From Apostichopus parvimensis (Eukaryota; Echinodermata; Holothuroidea; Aspidochirotida; Stichopodidae): a stretch of DNA of 32,465 nucleotides. A program made the translations under genes and the position numbers. Below are positions 22,201-30,021 of this stretch, piece after piece. The notes beneath the pieces were generated by a model that worked only from the letters and a program-made list of their open reading frames with translations, was not told the origin of the DNA and searched no databases. Each line of letters begins with the position of its first letter. Position 1 is the first letter of the stretch. The stretch spans positions 2,838-35,302 of the forward strand of contig KN893964.1 in NCBI GenBank assembly GCA_000934455.1, given 5' to 3'.

Positions 22201-25200
22201 AAGAGAGGATCTCATCTTGTCGTCCATGAAGTTATTGAGATGTCAGATTTTTAAATTAAACCGAGCAGGGCCCCTTTCAGCAAGGAATTATTTAGTGCTT
22301 GTTTCTTGTGAAGCAGTTTTGAGGTTTATGAATTTGGTTTCATAAAATACTGAGAAATGATATCGTTCTGTGCCCCCAAAACTGAAATACATATTTGCAT
22401 TTGTGGAGCAATTTAACCATTTTGGAATAGCTTTTTGCCATGCCAGATAAACCATTCCCTGTTTCAGCAATCTCAAACATATTATGCTCCATTAAACAGG
22501 GATTAAGGTGCAGCTTTCTGCATTGTTTACAAGACTTCATTTAATATCGATGTATATAAATGTCTATCATTAAATAGCAAACAGTCTTAGTTTAATTTTG
22601 GTAGTATCCAGAATTTTATTGTTTTGTTTTGTTAACTTGTTGTGTTTGTTTGTGAAGTTTGAGTGAATGTTTTATAAACTTGATCCTACAAATATTAACA
22701 ATGCAGTTATGACGTATTAAACATCCAGAAATTTCCTCACCGTTATTTTAACATCTATGAATCTCTCTATCTGTCAGGTGTGAAGATTTCCGTCACTGAC
22801 GCAGAGGCTCAGGCCTCATCACTAGAGTCTGCAGACGATGAATCGATACAGTCCCTCATTCAAGCCCTCCCTCCTCCCAGCACACTCAAGGCTGTGGTTA
22901 TAAAGCCCCTAGACTTTGAAAAGGCAAGTACCATCTCACTATATTTGAAGGGGGAAACAAAGAAGCAAGGTGGGTTAAGAGAATACAGGATTTGGTCTGA
23001 GAGTTTGTGAAAGCAAAGCTATGTTTGATGTTCATTGATGGTAGTTTACAGTTGTTCAAAGAAGTGGAATTGTGCTTGCATTCCTTGTAGAGTGTCTCGT
23101 GAAGTTAAAGGAGTGTTGAAGATTTACAAGTTTACTTTGCAGAGAGTCCCAATAAGAAATAGAAAAATTTAAGAGGGGAGTAATAAATGACCTCTTCATT
23201 GCAAATTCTAAGTTTGCTTTATAGAATTGATGTATACTTGTTACAGAGGAAAGTGCTACTCGGTGCATGTATTTCAGACTAAGAAATGTAGCAAGTATTT
23301 ACTGAGGGCATGGACTTGTTTTGGTACCGAGAATGGAACTACTGACTTGGTGGTATTTGGTATTCCAGAATTTACGAAGTACTCATAGCCATGTTTATAT
23401 ACTCGGTGACATTGAGAGCCAGCCGGGCCCCAGGAACAATTATGTCACTGTCCCTTTTTGAGGATATCTATTGTTCCTTAAGTACATTGTGAGAACTAAA
23501 GCATATTTCCATGGGCCGCCGCCTAATTGACAAAGGGCCCCTGGGATGTAGCCCCCCTCCCCCTCGACTTTCTTGTCAGGTCTGTATGTAGTTTGTTACT
23601 GAAGTAAGTACTACATGTGACGTGTACCTCTGTGAGTACTTCCAATTCTATCATTATTGTTACTTTCTTGTATTTCAGGATGATGATACCAACCTTCACA
23701 TGGACTTCATATGTGCAACCTCAAACCTCAGAGCAGAGAATTATGAAATACCACCAGCTGATAAACATAAGGTATGCATGCTATCCATCCCATGTTATGC
23801 CAAAACGTTTGTTTCCTCGTTTTTAAAAGTTGTTATAAATGTTCCCAGTCCGGTTTGTGGTTGATTTACTCTTACACAAATTACATAAAACCAATTTGTT
23901 CTTGAAATGTCTTTCTTGTCAATTTCTGGGTTATACTGAATGAAAGTGGGGTGTAATGCATTGTTACATGGTATGCAAGGTGCTGACTGTGGTAAAAAAT
24001 GGTTATTTTATCTCCCTTTATGATGAATCGGGAAAGTCCAACTGTTGATTCAAAGTGATGTTTTGTTTTTCTCTCTTCCTTTCAGACCAAAGGTATCGCT
24101 GGTAAGATCATCCCAGCCATAGCAACGACGACATCAGCAGTGGCCGGTCTGGTCTGCCTGGAACTCTTCAAGTTGGTGAATGGTAATAAGAAACTAGAGA
24201 GTTACAAGAACGGCTTCATCAATCTCGCTCTGCCATTTTATGGATTTTCAGAGCCCATTGCAGCCCCTACTCAGGAAGTATGCACCGTTTCTTTTATCAT
24301 TTTTAAATTCAAAATAAAATAAAATAAATTTTTTTTGTTTTAATTTTTTATATAATTTTTCAAATCTATATTCACTATACCTAGACAGATATTATCAAGC
24401 ACCTCAGTTGTATTCACCTATGAAACCCATCCATGTGATTTTAATATTGCTGTATGAATCATCACCTCATGTGTTACCCCTGTTGTCAACTTCAGAATTG
24501 GGAGTTTACTGTAGATACTATGTCATGGAAATACTTGTTTCTTAGTGATGATTAGAAAATGTCCAGATGCAAAAGAAGGAAAAAAACTCCTAAACTACAA
24601 TAAACATGATATTTTATTTGCATTTTGCAATTGAACATTGTACAATTGAAAGATTTTCGTCACTGACAATTCCTGACAGTGTTCAGAGGAACCAAAAGAG
24701 GGCGGGGTCTGTTTCGACCGGATAGACTTTTTTTAGAGAATGTTGTTTCATCGTTCCATCTCTTTCCGTATTTCAGTACAACGGCATCGAGTTTTCTCTG
24801 TGGGACCGCATTGACGTTAACGGCATCCAGCAGAACGGCGTGGAGATGACCCTGCAAGAGTTTCTGGACCATTTCCAGAAAGAGTTGAATCTGGAGATTA
24901 CGATGCTGTCTCAAGGCGTCTGTATGCTCTACTCATTCTTCATGCAGGCTGCAAAGCTCAAGGAGAGGAAAGCGCTCAAGTGAGATTCAGTTTTTATCAC
25001 AGATTCTTTTGCTTGTGATATATTGCTGTAGGGGGGGATTTGAGGGGGAGGGGGGGGCTGATATTAAGTAGATTATATTGGCATTATTAGGATTTTAGTA
25101 GATGAATTAGCATTTCTGCCTTATCTTCAATCTGGTGAAACAAAGGAAACTGGTGTCATTTGAATTATTTCCTTTTTGTTGGATTCCTTTTTTTTCCCTT

Positions 25201-27027
25201 CGTAAGGATATGAACCAACATGTTTGAATTTTTAGAGTCCTTAGCCAATTGACAAAAATATGCCAAATTGACCTCTATTTAATTGTGAAATACAAATATC
25301 CCATTGTTGCATAAGTTTGTAGCATAGAGGTTTTAACCAGGTTCAGGCCTAGATTTCTGAGAAACGCATCTGGTGTAACAAATGACATTGGTGTCATGGA
25401 AGTTATTTCACTGTATTTTTTGTTCTTATGTTTGTGAGAAACATAGGATGCAAAGCGAAATTTGAAAATTAACCAAATTTGCAATATTGAATTTTATGGT
25501 TGAAGCACGAAATGTTCTTTCATAGTTCCATTTTGTATGTACCTCTTACCAACACTTTTAAAGCTAAGCTCTGCATTTAGGGTGTACTTGAAGATTTGTG
25601 TCTATTCCCTGTTGCTGTTGGCTACATGCAGTTTACTCAGGGACAGTTCCTTAGTTGAACCGTCCTTATCAAGTAGCGGGTACTGTGGGGTTCATAAATA
25701 TAATCAATAATTTCAAATTAATACAACAAATTTACTTTGTTATTATTTTATACTTGATATATTTTTACTTTATATTATTACTTGATTATACTATGGCACC
25801 AAATCCCACGTTTAAACTAAAATCGGAGAACTTTTAAAAGGATTGTCTGGTGGCCCAAAGAAGTTACCTTAAAAAATGATCAATAATTTTCTAAACATGT
25901 TGTCAAAGTATGAGAACGCTAAAGTTGCGTTTGACAGAGAAACGATTTTTTAATCGTTAAGGATAGACATTTCAAATATGATTTGAACAGTACAGAACGT
26001 GACGTCAGTTATGCTATAGCAGATTGCGTCATAACCCGCGCTTCGAACAGTACCTACAGTAATCACCACAAAACCGCGTTTGTATACAGATTAATTTCTT
26101 CCTTAATTTCCTGTGAAATTTCTTATAAATTAGATATGTTTTTAAAAACTCATTAAGCCGCCTTGTTTTGTGTAGATCGGTGATTTCGTGGTCTTTGTGT
26201 AACACAGCAGACTCTTCATTGTTTATACATCGCGCTATCCAGTTCCAGCGCGAAGAATGTTCGCATGTGTAGGCTACTCTAACGTTTACAATCGGACAGT
26301 TCTGCGAAGCTTAAGCTTCTCGGTACTACATTCTGCTCTGACATCAATTCCGCCAAGTTTCATCTTTCGGTGTTCCGAATGCTTTTCAAGTGCTTTTTAC
26401 AGTAAATTTGATCCGTGAATTTTATTTCAGCGATTTCGAAGAACAGTTTATGAACTGTGGTTTGAGTGTGAGTGTACTATGTGCAACGCTATACAAGTAC
26501 ACCAACTGGGCATCGTAGGATATACGTTCGCGAGTATGTACGTTATATATATTAGGCAATCACATGTGCTTACACGTGAGAGTTTATTTGCTGTGGAAAT
26601 GGGAGTGCTAACTTCAAGTCGCCTGTTTTGCTTATTTGCATATTTGCACTACTTCAATCACCATATTGCAGCGTTCGAACAAACGGTACTTTTGGTGAGA
26701 AACTGGTGAATTTGAAAACCAGATTTCTAAACGAAGCAAACGTCGAATGGGGACAATTTTTACATGGTTAGAAAGAGAAAAATAGTAACTACAAGGACAA
26801 TGTATCAAAATCTTCCACCAGACAATTCCTTTAAACAAAGCATGTTTTCACTTCTCTCTCAAACACATGATGACATTTTTTCTTTTCCCAGGATGTCAGA
26901 GGTCGTAACCAAGGTATCCAAGAAGAAGATTCCTAGGCACGTCCGTCATCTGGTCCTGGAAATATGTTGCAATGACGATGATGGTGAAGACGTGGAGGTC
27001 CCCTACGTCAGGTACACCTTCCGTTGA
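4187..27027 (+). CDS. UBA1: Ubiquitin-like modifier-activating enzyme 1 (ubiquitin E1), complete CDS in 23 exons
   Basis: E1 enzyme of the ubiquitin cascade. It adenylates the ubiquitin C-terminus with ATP, holds ubiquitin as a thioester on a cysteine and passes it to E2 enzymes in the nucleus and cytosol. The 23 exons (listed separately) total 3171 nt, or 1056 residues plus TGA, against 1058 in human UBA1, and every junction keeps the frame. Visible parts, in order: a basic NLS-like patch near residues 13-18, the first adenylation-like half from about residue 50, the active adenylation domain with GSGAIG at 472-477, Arg512 and Asp573, the catalytic Cys629 in [15 protein letters not shown], the second catalytic half-domain to about residue 860, and a ubiquitin-fold domain ending VPYVRYTFR. 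All introns are GT-AG except intron 19, which is GC-AG. Introns 2, 3, 4, 10, 12, 14, 17, 20 and 21 hold nothing I recognise beyond short simple repeats. The 5' untranslated exon is not located. Confidence 0.97.
4797..4817 (+). other. G-quadruplex motif in UBA1 intron 1
   Basis: Four G-runs of 5, 4, 6 and 3 separated by single bases, an ideal quadruplex pattern with short loops, on the coding strand and so also in the pre-mRNA. Confidence 0.7.
5636..5706 (+). CDS. UBA1: UBA1 exon 2, residues 34-57
   Basis: Acceptor TATGCAG, donor CT/GTAAGT, splitting the Leu57 codon. Encodes [20 protein letters not shown] and on to SRQL. Met39 at 5651 sits in ACCATGG, a strong initiation context, and aligns with human Met41, the start of the cytoplasmic isoform UBA1b. 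Ser54 matches human Ser56. Confidence 0.95.
5648..5654 (+). promoter_or_regulatory. UBA1: Strong-context internal start at Met39 (candidate UBA1b start)
   Basis: ACCATGG: A at -3 and G at +4 match the animal initiation consensus. The position matches human Met41, where the short cytoplasmic isoform starts. Use of this start here is inferred from conservation. Confidence 0.6.
6056..6224 (+). CDS. UBA1: UBA1 exon 3, residues 57-113
   Basis: Acceptor CTACAG, donor CAG/GTAAAT. Starts [12 protein letters not shown] and contains the first nucleotide-fold-like segment ([12 protein letters not shown]). Met65 (6078) aligns with human Met67, an alternative downstream start. This is the inactive adenylation half, which in the family packs against the active one. 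Confidence 0.96.
6810..6944 (+). CDS. UBA1: UBA1 exon 4, residues 114-158
   Basis: Acceptor CTTTTTAG, donor TTTCAG/GTAAGC, phase 0 at both ends. Encodes [15 protein letters not shown] and continues to EEFLTNFQ, matching the human [13 protein letters not shown] region of the inactive adenylation domain. Confidence 0.96.
7198..7395 (+). CDS. UBA1: UBA1 exon 5, residues 159-224
   Basis: Acceptor TTACAG, donor AAG/GTGGGT, phase 0. Encodes [12 protein letters not shown], then [16 protein letters not shown] and GEQPLSAM, leading into the first catalytic-cysteine half-domain. The donor is the first copy of an 84-bp tandem repeat that fills the start of intron 5. Confidence 0.96.
7396..8366. repeat. 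84-bp minisatellite starting at the intron 5 donor
   Basis: Successive copies of the motif GTGGGTAA or variants start at 7396 (the true donor), 7480, 7564, 7652, 7735 and 7818, spacings of 84, 84, 88, 83 and 83. Each unit continues TTGTGAATGTTAAT, then GTTACAGTATG and TTGTAGTGTGTGCT. The fifth boundary is split by a MITE, and a degraded sixth unit follows at about 8271-8366. The first two units are nearly identical and later ones more diverged. Confidence 0.9.
7823..8267. mobile_element. 445-bp MITE with 16-bp terminal inverted repeats, inserted in the minisatellite
   Basis: Both ends carry CAAGGGTTGAAATAAG in inverted orientation. Flanks are ACCGTGGG on the left and ACCAAGGG on the right, an 8-bp target duplication with two mismatches, as in hAT elements. 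The interior has repeated CTCCTGG/CCAGGAG inverted motifs and no transposase. Confidence 0.8.
8778..8861 (+). CDS. UBA1: UBA1 exon 6, residues 225-252
   Basis: Acceptor TCGCCAG after a T-run, donor CAG/GTAATA. Encodes [20 protein letters not shown] and YVTFSEVQ, almost identical to the human first catalytic-cysteine half-domain segment. Confidence 0.96.
8963..9010. repeat. Short tandem repeat of about 11 bp in intron 6
   Basis: Four copies of TTACTGTTCAT or close variants. Confidence 0.75.
9588..10134. mobile_element. Non-autonomous element with long diverged inverted arms
   Basis: The left arm (about 9588-9710) and the reverse complement of the right arm (about 10010-10134) share, in the same order, an ACTTA start, a CAACCA block, TGTGAACAACTTC with one mismatch, and GAGATATC. 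No coding capacity. Exact ends and target duplication are uncertain. It lies in intron 6, about 110 bp before exon 7. Confidence 0.55.
10245..10391 (+). CDS. UBA1: UBA1 exon 7, residues 253-301
   Basis: Acceptor GTGAACAG, donor TTT/GTAAGT. Encodes [20 protein letters not shown], then [19 protein letters not shown], matching the human GMVELN and YIRGGIVSQV segments. Confidence 0.95.
11218..11310 (-). mobile_element. tRNA-derived SINE, left member of an inverted pair
   Basis: On the - strand, an A box TAGCTCAGTTGGT (11283-11271), then a degenerate B box TGTTGGAGTCC and the tail TATTCTAGCCA. In intron 7. Confidence 0.65.
11349..11452 (+). mobile_element. tRNA-derived SINE, right member of an inverted pair
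   Basis: On the + strand, an A-box-like AGCTAAGTTGGTAGAGC (11379-11395) preceded by GTAGGGGTCACCACC, which mirrors GTGGTGATCCCCATAC in the left copy. The B box is degenerate. The pair can fold into a hairpin. Confidence 0.6.
11948..12094 (+). CDS. UBA1: UBA1 exon 8, residues 302-350
   Basis: Acceptor TCCTCCACAG, donor AAG/GTGAGT. Encodes [20 protein letters not shown] and [13 protein letters not shown], which aligns with the four-helix-bundle region of human UBA1. Confidence 0.96.
12206..12612. mobile_element. Fold-back element with arms of about 85 bp in intron 8
   Basis: The arms 12206-12289 and 12303-12390 are near-perfect inverted copies, including GTTCCATTCAAC against GTTGAATGGAAC around a 13-nt loop, and GCAAATATTTCAT further out. 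A second inverted match, TATACAACACCT (about 12385) against AGGTGTTGTATA (about 12596), suggests the element runs to about 12612. Confidence 0.75.
13119..13310. mobile_element. hAT-type terminus and G-rich fragment
   Basis: Starts CAGTGGTTCTCAAAGTGG, a start typical of hAT/Charlie-type elements, followed by G-runs. I did not find a matching right end or a copy of the left flank ATGTAAAC, so it is probably truncated. Confidence 0.5.
14001..14177 (+). CDS. UBA1: UBA1 exon 9, residues 351-409
   Basis: Acceptor CTTACTAG, donor AAG/GTAATT. Encodes [14 protein letters not shown], then [20 protein letters not shown] and AQEVMK, the helix that precedes the active adenylation domain. Confidence 0.96.
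14273..14542. repeat. Pyrimidine-rich tract in intron 9
   Basis: About 270 bp overwhelmingly C and T on the + strand, with irregular CCCATCC, TTCCTCT and similar words. It has no clear unit and begins about 95 bp after the exon 9 donor. The long open frames here are composition artefacts. Confidence 0.75.
14848..14949 (+). CDS. UBA1: UBA1 exon 10, residues 410-443
   Basis: Acceptor CTCTCTCAG, donor GCT/GTAAGT. Encodes [20 protein letters not shown], aligned with human [20 protein letters not shown]. Confidence 0.96.
15321..15401 (+). CDS. UBA1: UBA1 exon 11, residues 444-470
   Basis: Acceptor TTCTACAG, donor ATG/GTGAGT. Encodes [20 protein letters not shown] and AKQKYFM, the strand entering the nucleotide-binding fold. 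Confidence 0.96.
15665..16051. mobile_element. 387-bp hAT-type MITE in intron 11
   Basis: Left end CAGGGGTTCCCTAACT; right end, as reverse complement, CTGTAGGGTTTCCCTAACTT. Flanks CAGTAGAT and TAGTTGAT form an 8-bp target duplication with two mismatches. No transposase. Confidence 0.82.
16290..16302. repeat. Short (TA)n tract
   Basis: About six TA units, shortly upstream of exon 12. Confidence 0.8.
16360..16515 (+). CDS. UBA1: UBA1 exon 12, residues 471-522: ATP-binding core
   Basis: Acceptor ATTTAAG, donor CAG/GTGAGT. Encodes [20 protein letters not shown], the glycine-rich loop (human VGAGAIG), then [18 protein letters not shown]. Asp501, Asp503 and Arg512 correspond to human Asp504, Asp506 and Arg515 at the ATP/Mg site. 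Nothing in the active site is missing. Confidence 0.98.
17242..17407 (+). CDS. UBA1: UBA1 exon 13, residues 523-578
   Basis: Acceptor TTTAACAG; donor C/GTGAGT leaves one base of the Arg578 codon. Encodes [18 protein letters not shown], then [10 protein letters not shown] and [12 protein letters not shown]. Lys525 and Asp573 align with human Lys528 and Asp576 of the adenylation site. Confidence 0.97.
17629..17694. repeat. 22-bp minisatellite, three units, in intron 13
   Basis: Three adjacent 22-bp units of CCCACGTATGGACCCACTCT plus GT, with single-base changes, ending 65 bp before the exon that carries the catalytic cysteine. Confidence 0.92.
17760..18021 (+). CDS. UBA1: UBA1 exon 14, residues 578-665: catalytic cysteine
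   Basis: Acceptor TTCTGTAG; donor AA/GTAAGT splits Asn665. Encodes [26 protein letters not shown] and [19 protein letters not shown]. Cys629 (codon 17912-17914) aligns with human Cys632, which forms the ubiquitin thioester. Preserved in full, as expected for an essential enzyme. Confidence 0.98.
18439..18487 (+). CDS. UBA1: UBA1 exon 15, residues 665-681 (49-nt exon)
   Basis: Shortest exon in the gene. Acceptor CTATTTTAG, donor CCG/GTAAGT. Encodes [16 protein letters not shown], aligned with human DPKFVERTLRLAGTQP. Confidence 0.95.
18546..19212. mobile_element. 667-bp inverted-repeat element with TA flanks in intron 15
   Basis: Left end AAGTCTCAATGTGTGTTT, right end its inverted copy (AAACACACATTGAGACTT). 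Each end is flanked by TA (18544-18545 and 19213-19214), as in Tc1/mariner-type MITEs. No transposase frame. Confidence 0.75.
19215..19780. repeat. Duplicated intron 15 segment, copy A, ending in a 19-nt stub of exon 16
   Basis: Near-identical to 19834-20339. It contains GGAT-rich tracts, the exon 16 acceptor GTACCTCAG and the first 19 nt of exon 16 (19762-19780), then stops at the gap. It has about 34 bp near 19251-19284 that copy B lacks. Most likely an allelic copy placed in tandem by the assembler. Confidence 0.85.
19781..19830. other. Assembly gap of 50 N
   Basis: Fifty N characters. The true length and content are unknown, and the duplication on either side suggests nothing real is missing. 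Confidence 1.
19834..20339. repeat. UBA1: Duplicated intron 15 segment, copy B, running into complete exon 16
   Basis: Second copy of the segment before the gap. It differs by scattered substitutions and small indels, continues through the exon 16 acceptor and is the functional copy. Confidence 0.85.
20321..20467 (+). CDS. UBA1: UBA1 exon 16, residues 682-730
   Basis: Acceptor GTACCTCAG, donor CAG/GTAATG. Encodes [15 protein letters not shown], then [13 protein letters not shown] and LLYNFPPDQ of the second catalytic-cysteine half-domain. The acceptor and first 19 nt are also present at 19762-19780, just before the assembly gap; only this copy is complete. Confidence 0.96.
20900..20974 (+). 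CDS. UBA1: UBA1 exon 17, residues 731-755
   Basis: Acceptor CTTCTCAG, donor AAA/GTGAGT. Encodes [20 protein letters not shown], matching human [19 protein letters not shown]. Confidence 0.97.
21476..21611 (+). CDS. UBA1: UBA1 exon 18, residues 756-801
   Basis: Acceptor CCTGCAG; donor G/GTGAGA splits Gly801. Encodes [20 protein letters not shown] and on to APFKPKE, matching the human LHLDYVMAAANLFAQTYGL region. Confidence 0.96.
21695..22084. mobile_element. 374-bp hAT-type MITE with perfect 8-bp target duplication in intron 18
   Basis: The element runs 21703-22076. It starts CTGGGGTGGGCCAACC and ends GGCTGTCCACCCCTG (reverse complement CAGGGGTGGACAGCC). CTCTAACT flanks it at 21695-21702 and 22077-22084, an exact duplication, so the insertion is fairly recent. 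No transposase. Confidence 0.9.
22778..22923 (+). CDS. UBA1: UBA1 exon 19, residues 801-849, followed by a GC donor
   Basis: Acceptor TCTGTCAG. Encodes [11 protein letters not shown] and on to IKPLDFEK. The only in-frame exon end that joins exon 20 as DFEK/DDDTN is AAG/GCAAGT, a non-canonical GC donor with otherwise perfect consensus. Length modulo 3 agrees with both neighbours. Confidence 0.94.
23679..23771 (+). CDS. UBA1: UBA1 exon 20, residues 850-880
   Basis: Acceptor TATTTCAG, donor AAG/GTATGC. Encodes [20 protein letters not shown] and [11 protein letters not shown], nearly identical to human [20 protein letters not shown]. Confidence 0.97.
24086..24277 (+). CDS. UBA1: UBA1 exon 21, residues 881-944
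   Basis: Acceptor CTTTCAG, donor GAA/GTATGC. Encodes [30 protein letters not shown] and [19 protein letters not shown], leading into the C-terminal ubiquitin-fold domain. Confidence 0.97.
24307..24331. repeat. (AAATA)n tract
   Basis: Short AT-rich tandem repeat after exon 21. Confidence 0.7.
24777..24979 (+). CDS. UBA1: UBA1 exon 22, residues 945-1012
   Basis: Acceptor GTATTTCAG; donor AA/GTGAGA splits Lys1012. Encodes [16 protein letters not shown], then [17 protein letters not shown] of the ubiquitin-fold domain, which recruits E2 enzymes. Confidence 0.96.
25031..25057 (+). other. G-rich tract with quadruplex potential after exon 22
   Basis: Runs of 7, 5 and 8 G within 27 nt, about 50 nt into intron 22 on the coding strand; the long runs can supply a fourth tract. 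Confidence 0.55.
25834..26834. mobile_element. About 1-kb inverted-repeat element with TTAA flanks in intron 22
   Basis: The left end, AAGGATTGTCTGGTGG after TTAA (25834-25837), and the right end, whose reverse complement is AGGAATTGTCTGGTGG before TTAA (26831-26834), match at 14 of 16 positions. TTAA duplication is the habit of piggyBac-type elements. The interior has no recognisable transposase and includes a TGACGTCA at 26000-26007. Confidence 0.65.
26892..27027 (+). CDS. UBA1: UBA1 exon 23, residues 1012-1056 and stop
   Basis: Acceptor TTTTCCCAG. Encodes [20 protein letters not shown] and ends [13 protein letters not shown] before TGA at 27025-27027. Human UBA1 ends [13 protein letters not shown], so the C-terminus is complete. 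The acceptor lies only about 60 bp beyond a TTAA-flanked inverted-repeat element. Confidence 0.97.
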
Positions 27028-28930
27028 TGCGTCCTGTCGCAGCGTCCATCATCCCATACTGTGCTAGTTGGGACACTTGTTTGTGTAAGAGTTACTAACA
27101 AGGAAGGATCAATTTTCACTTTTGTGATTGTCCTCTGCATAGATAGGCCTTGTACATTTTTTCTCTTCAGTTCAGTTCTTTGTTTTCTTTTCTTTTTCTA
27201 AGAGTGTGAGGCAAAACTGCGGGCAGATTCGATCCGCCATACATCCGGAAGTATGTGGAAATTTCAATTCTCATAGATAGTAAATCTTGTATTTAACATG
27301 GAATTGTCACTTTTGAGTAGTCTGATCAGGGTAGTAGTTTGATTTTTTGGATCACAGCTTGACATTTTATTTGACAGTCATAGTAAAGGCATGCATGTCA
27401 TGGGTTACAACTGTCAGCCTGAAGGAGATAATGCCTCTAGGTAGGAGGATATCTCATATTTTACAGAATCGGTGTCGTGAATCAATGCTTGGCAACCCAT
27501 TGGAGGAAACGTCTCTAAGGCTTCTACCACACACTATTGCTTGTTGTGCTGCATTGTTTAACATACGTCATGGCTGAGTATAGCATGGGATATTGTAGGC
27601 TAAGGATAGGACATTACAGTGTCTAAGAGTCATCATGAGGCTTACTTAAGGCATAAATCATTGTAAGACTTCAGTATGAGAGGGAAAAGGTGGATCATGG
27701 TGTGGGTGGGGGTTAGTGTGGCACATTTTTATTTACTATGTAACAATTTCAGAGCAAGAATTATTATAATTTTGGTTTGTGTCTCTAGTCACCAAGACAA
27801 TGATCGTCCAGCTAACACTCTTTGCACAGTAAAGTCAGCTACCTCCACAAATAATTGTTAAAGTTGTATCTGTCTATTCAACTGTGTTACTAAATGATCT
27901 CTAAAGCAGGTAGTTTGCTATGTAGTCGATGGTAAGGAATTATAAATATCAAAGTGATTTATCTCTGTTCCCATAACTCTAGCTGTCTATTTAATGTGAA
28001 CCCTATCAACATATCTGACAGTTTGCATCAGTAGTAAATTAGTAATAGATTGTAGTTATACATGTCTTGCTTCTTGCAGTGCCAACAAACATGTTCTTCA
28101 TATTGAAATTTAATATCCTTACAAAAACACCTAAGTTTAAAGCACCCTGTGAAAATTTAAGCAAACCTGCTGTGGTAGGGGGTTAATCAAACCTGCTGGG
28201 GGAATTGGATGTGGCACAGAATAAGGCAAACTAGTTTGGTGGTTTTTCAATACATGAAAACGAGTAATTAAAAGTTTCCAATCGATTTTGAATCTTTTCA
28301 TTTACATATTAACATATACAGATGGGCATAATTCTAAATTATACTCCATTAGTCAAACTTATGACTAAACTGTTATTGGGGGTTTCAATATAGATATGGA
28401 TTGGAGATCAATGCAAACAGCTGCTCCATCAACACCAATCATATTATATACTCATGATGTAATTGGTAAGAAGTGTCAGCAAACAGCCAGCAGGGCAAGT
28501 GCAGGTCTTGTCATTACAGCTAACTTTATACAAAATGTGAAACATTATGTGAAATGTGAAACATTAAATGTGTGTCAACTGTGTTATCATTCATCAGATC
28601 AGTCAGTATCTGAAACTAAGAAAGTATTCTTATCTGTGCAAAATTTAAATCTGTGGCTAATAATTTAATGTGCCTCTTGTTTTGTTGGAGTTGACTTTTT
28701 GTGTTAGATGGGAGTTTTTTTTTAGTACTAACAACAACGATCTGTCCAGGATGATATTCATCATATACACACACAATGGTAGAGTAGTAAACTGCTCACT
28801 TAAACACAACATCATTAATAATGCTTTTTCTTTCCTTTTTGTACCAGTTATGTCTATAAAATGCTCTAATTGTTTAAATCTAAGAGTAGCACTATCTTGT
28901 GAAGATTCTTGTTAAGATTAAAAGTGCCTC

Positions 28931-28936
28931 AATAAA
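28931..28936 (+). terminator. UBA1: Candidate polyadenylation signal AATAAA for UBA1
   Basis: First canonical hexamer I found after the UBA1 stop, 1.9 kb away; another is at 29096-29101. A variant hexamer closer to the stop (for example AGTAAA near 27285) is possible. Confidence 0.25.
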
Positions 28937-29971
28937 TATACAGATGTTGAAAAAATTTGTGTCAAATTTAAATATTTTTGGCTGGGAATTTTTTTTTTTC
29001 ACTTACACATTGTTCCCCATTTTAAATAGGGTTTTGGTAAATTTTAGGTATGTTTGCAGGCTTTCTTCAGCAGAAGAAGTGCAGTTGGCTCTGCCAATAA
29101 AAATGGTCAAATCCAATGGCATTTAGCTAGTAAATATTTGAAAAACTCCAGTATGAAGATCTAAGCGAGAAGAAAGAAGCCAGAAGAAAGCCTAACAATG
29201 TGTCTAACATAAAACTAACCAGTTTTAATGAAGGAATAATGAAGGAATTATAATACTCCTTTTTTCTCGATTTCAATGATTGCAAAATAGTCTGTGCAAA
29301 GTCCATGTGTAGAGTCTTTAGTGGAGAGTGCAGGACATTTGAGGATTAAATTTGAGGAATACAGTGTGTGGATCATAGTATTACAAAACAAAATAAGTAT
29401 TAATGAGAGCAGCCAATCATACTCTCTATAAATGCTTTATTTCAGCTGCTAAAATCTATTTTACATATATACATACAGAGAGATAACACTATTTAATAGT
29501 CACATAATGCTGTCCAACTTTACATATATATTCTCTATACAACTCTAAATGAAGATGCACTCTTCATTAACATTTCTTTGCTCATCGTAGAACACTGGCA
29601 TGTCAAACACTGTTCTGGAATATAATGGGATAAATTCGATCACCACTGAGGCCATATTTGGTGCTGCTGAATTTGGGTTTGGTTGAATCCATCTTGCACC
29701 CTCCTTCCCAACCTGTACACCCTCCCTCCCATCTTTACGCCCTCCCTCCAACCAACCTGTACTTCCATCAACCTGCATTCCATAAGATTCCCTGCTTTAT
29801 TCACAAACAATCTGTTCTTTTTGTGGTATTTATGATCTCACTGCCCATCTGGATAATGCTTCTTAGTTCACACATGATGATGTCATCTCATAGGATAACA
29901 CACTCTATGCAGACAATCACCTTGTAGTATCACTGTCAAGTATCAGTTTCACACCATGTGAAATCCTGTCC

Positions 29972-29977
29972 TTTATT
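29972..29977 (-). terminator. Candidate polyadenylation signal for the - strand gene
   Basis: AATAAA on the - strand, about 420 nt after the TGA of the - strand gene. A second in a similar context is at 29796-29801. Confidence 0.3.
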
Positions 29978-30021
29978 CACAAATGTATTGTCTGGCCCGC
30001 CTGGTGTGATTATCTATGGAT

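Noticed and set aside
23410..23570. GC-rich patches with GGGCCC words in intron 19, possibly hAT ends
   Set aside because: No matching inverted termini or target duplication could be found.
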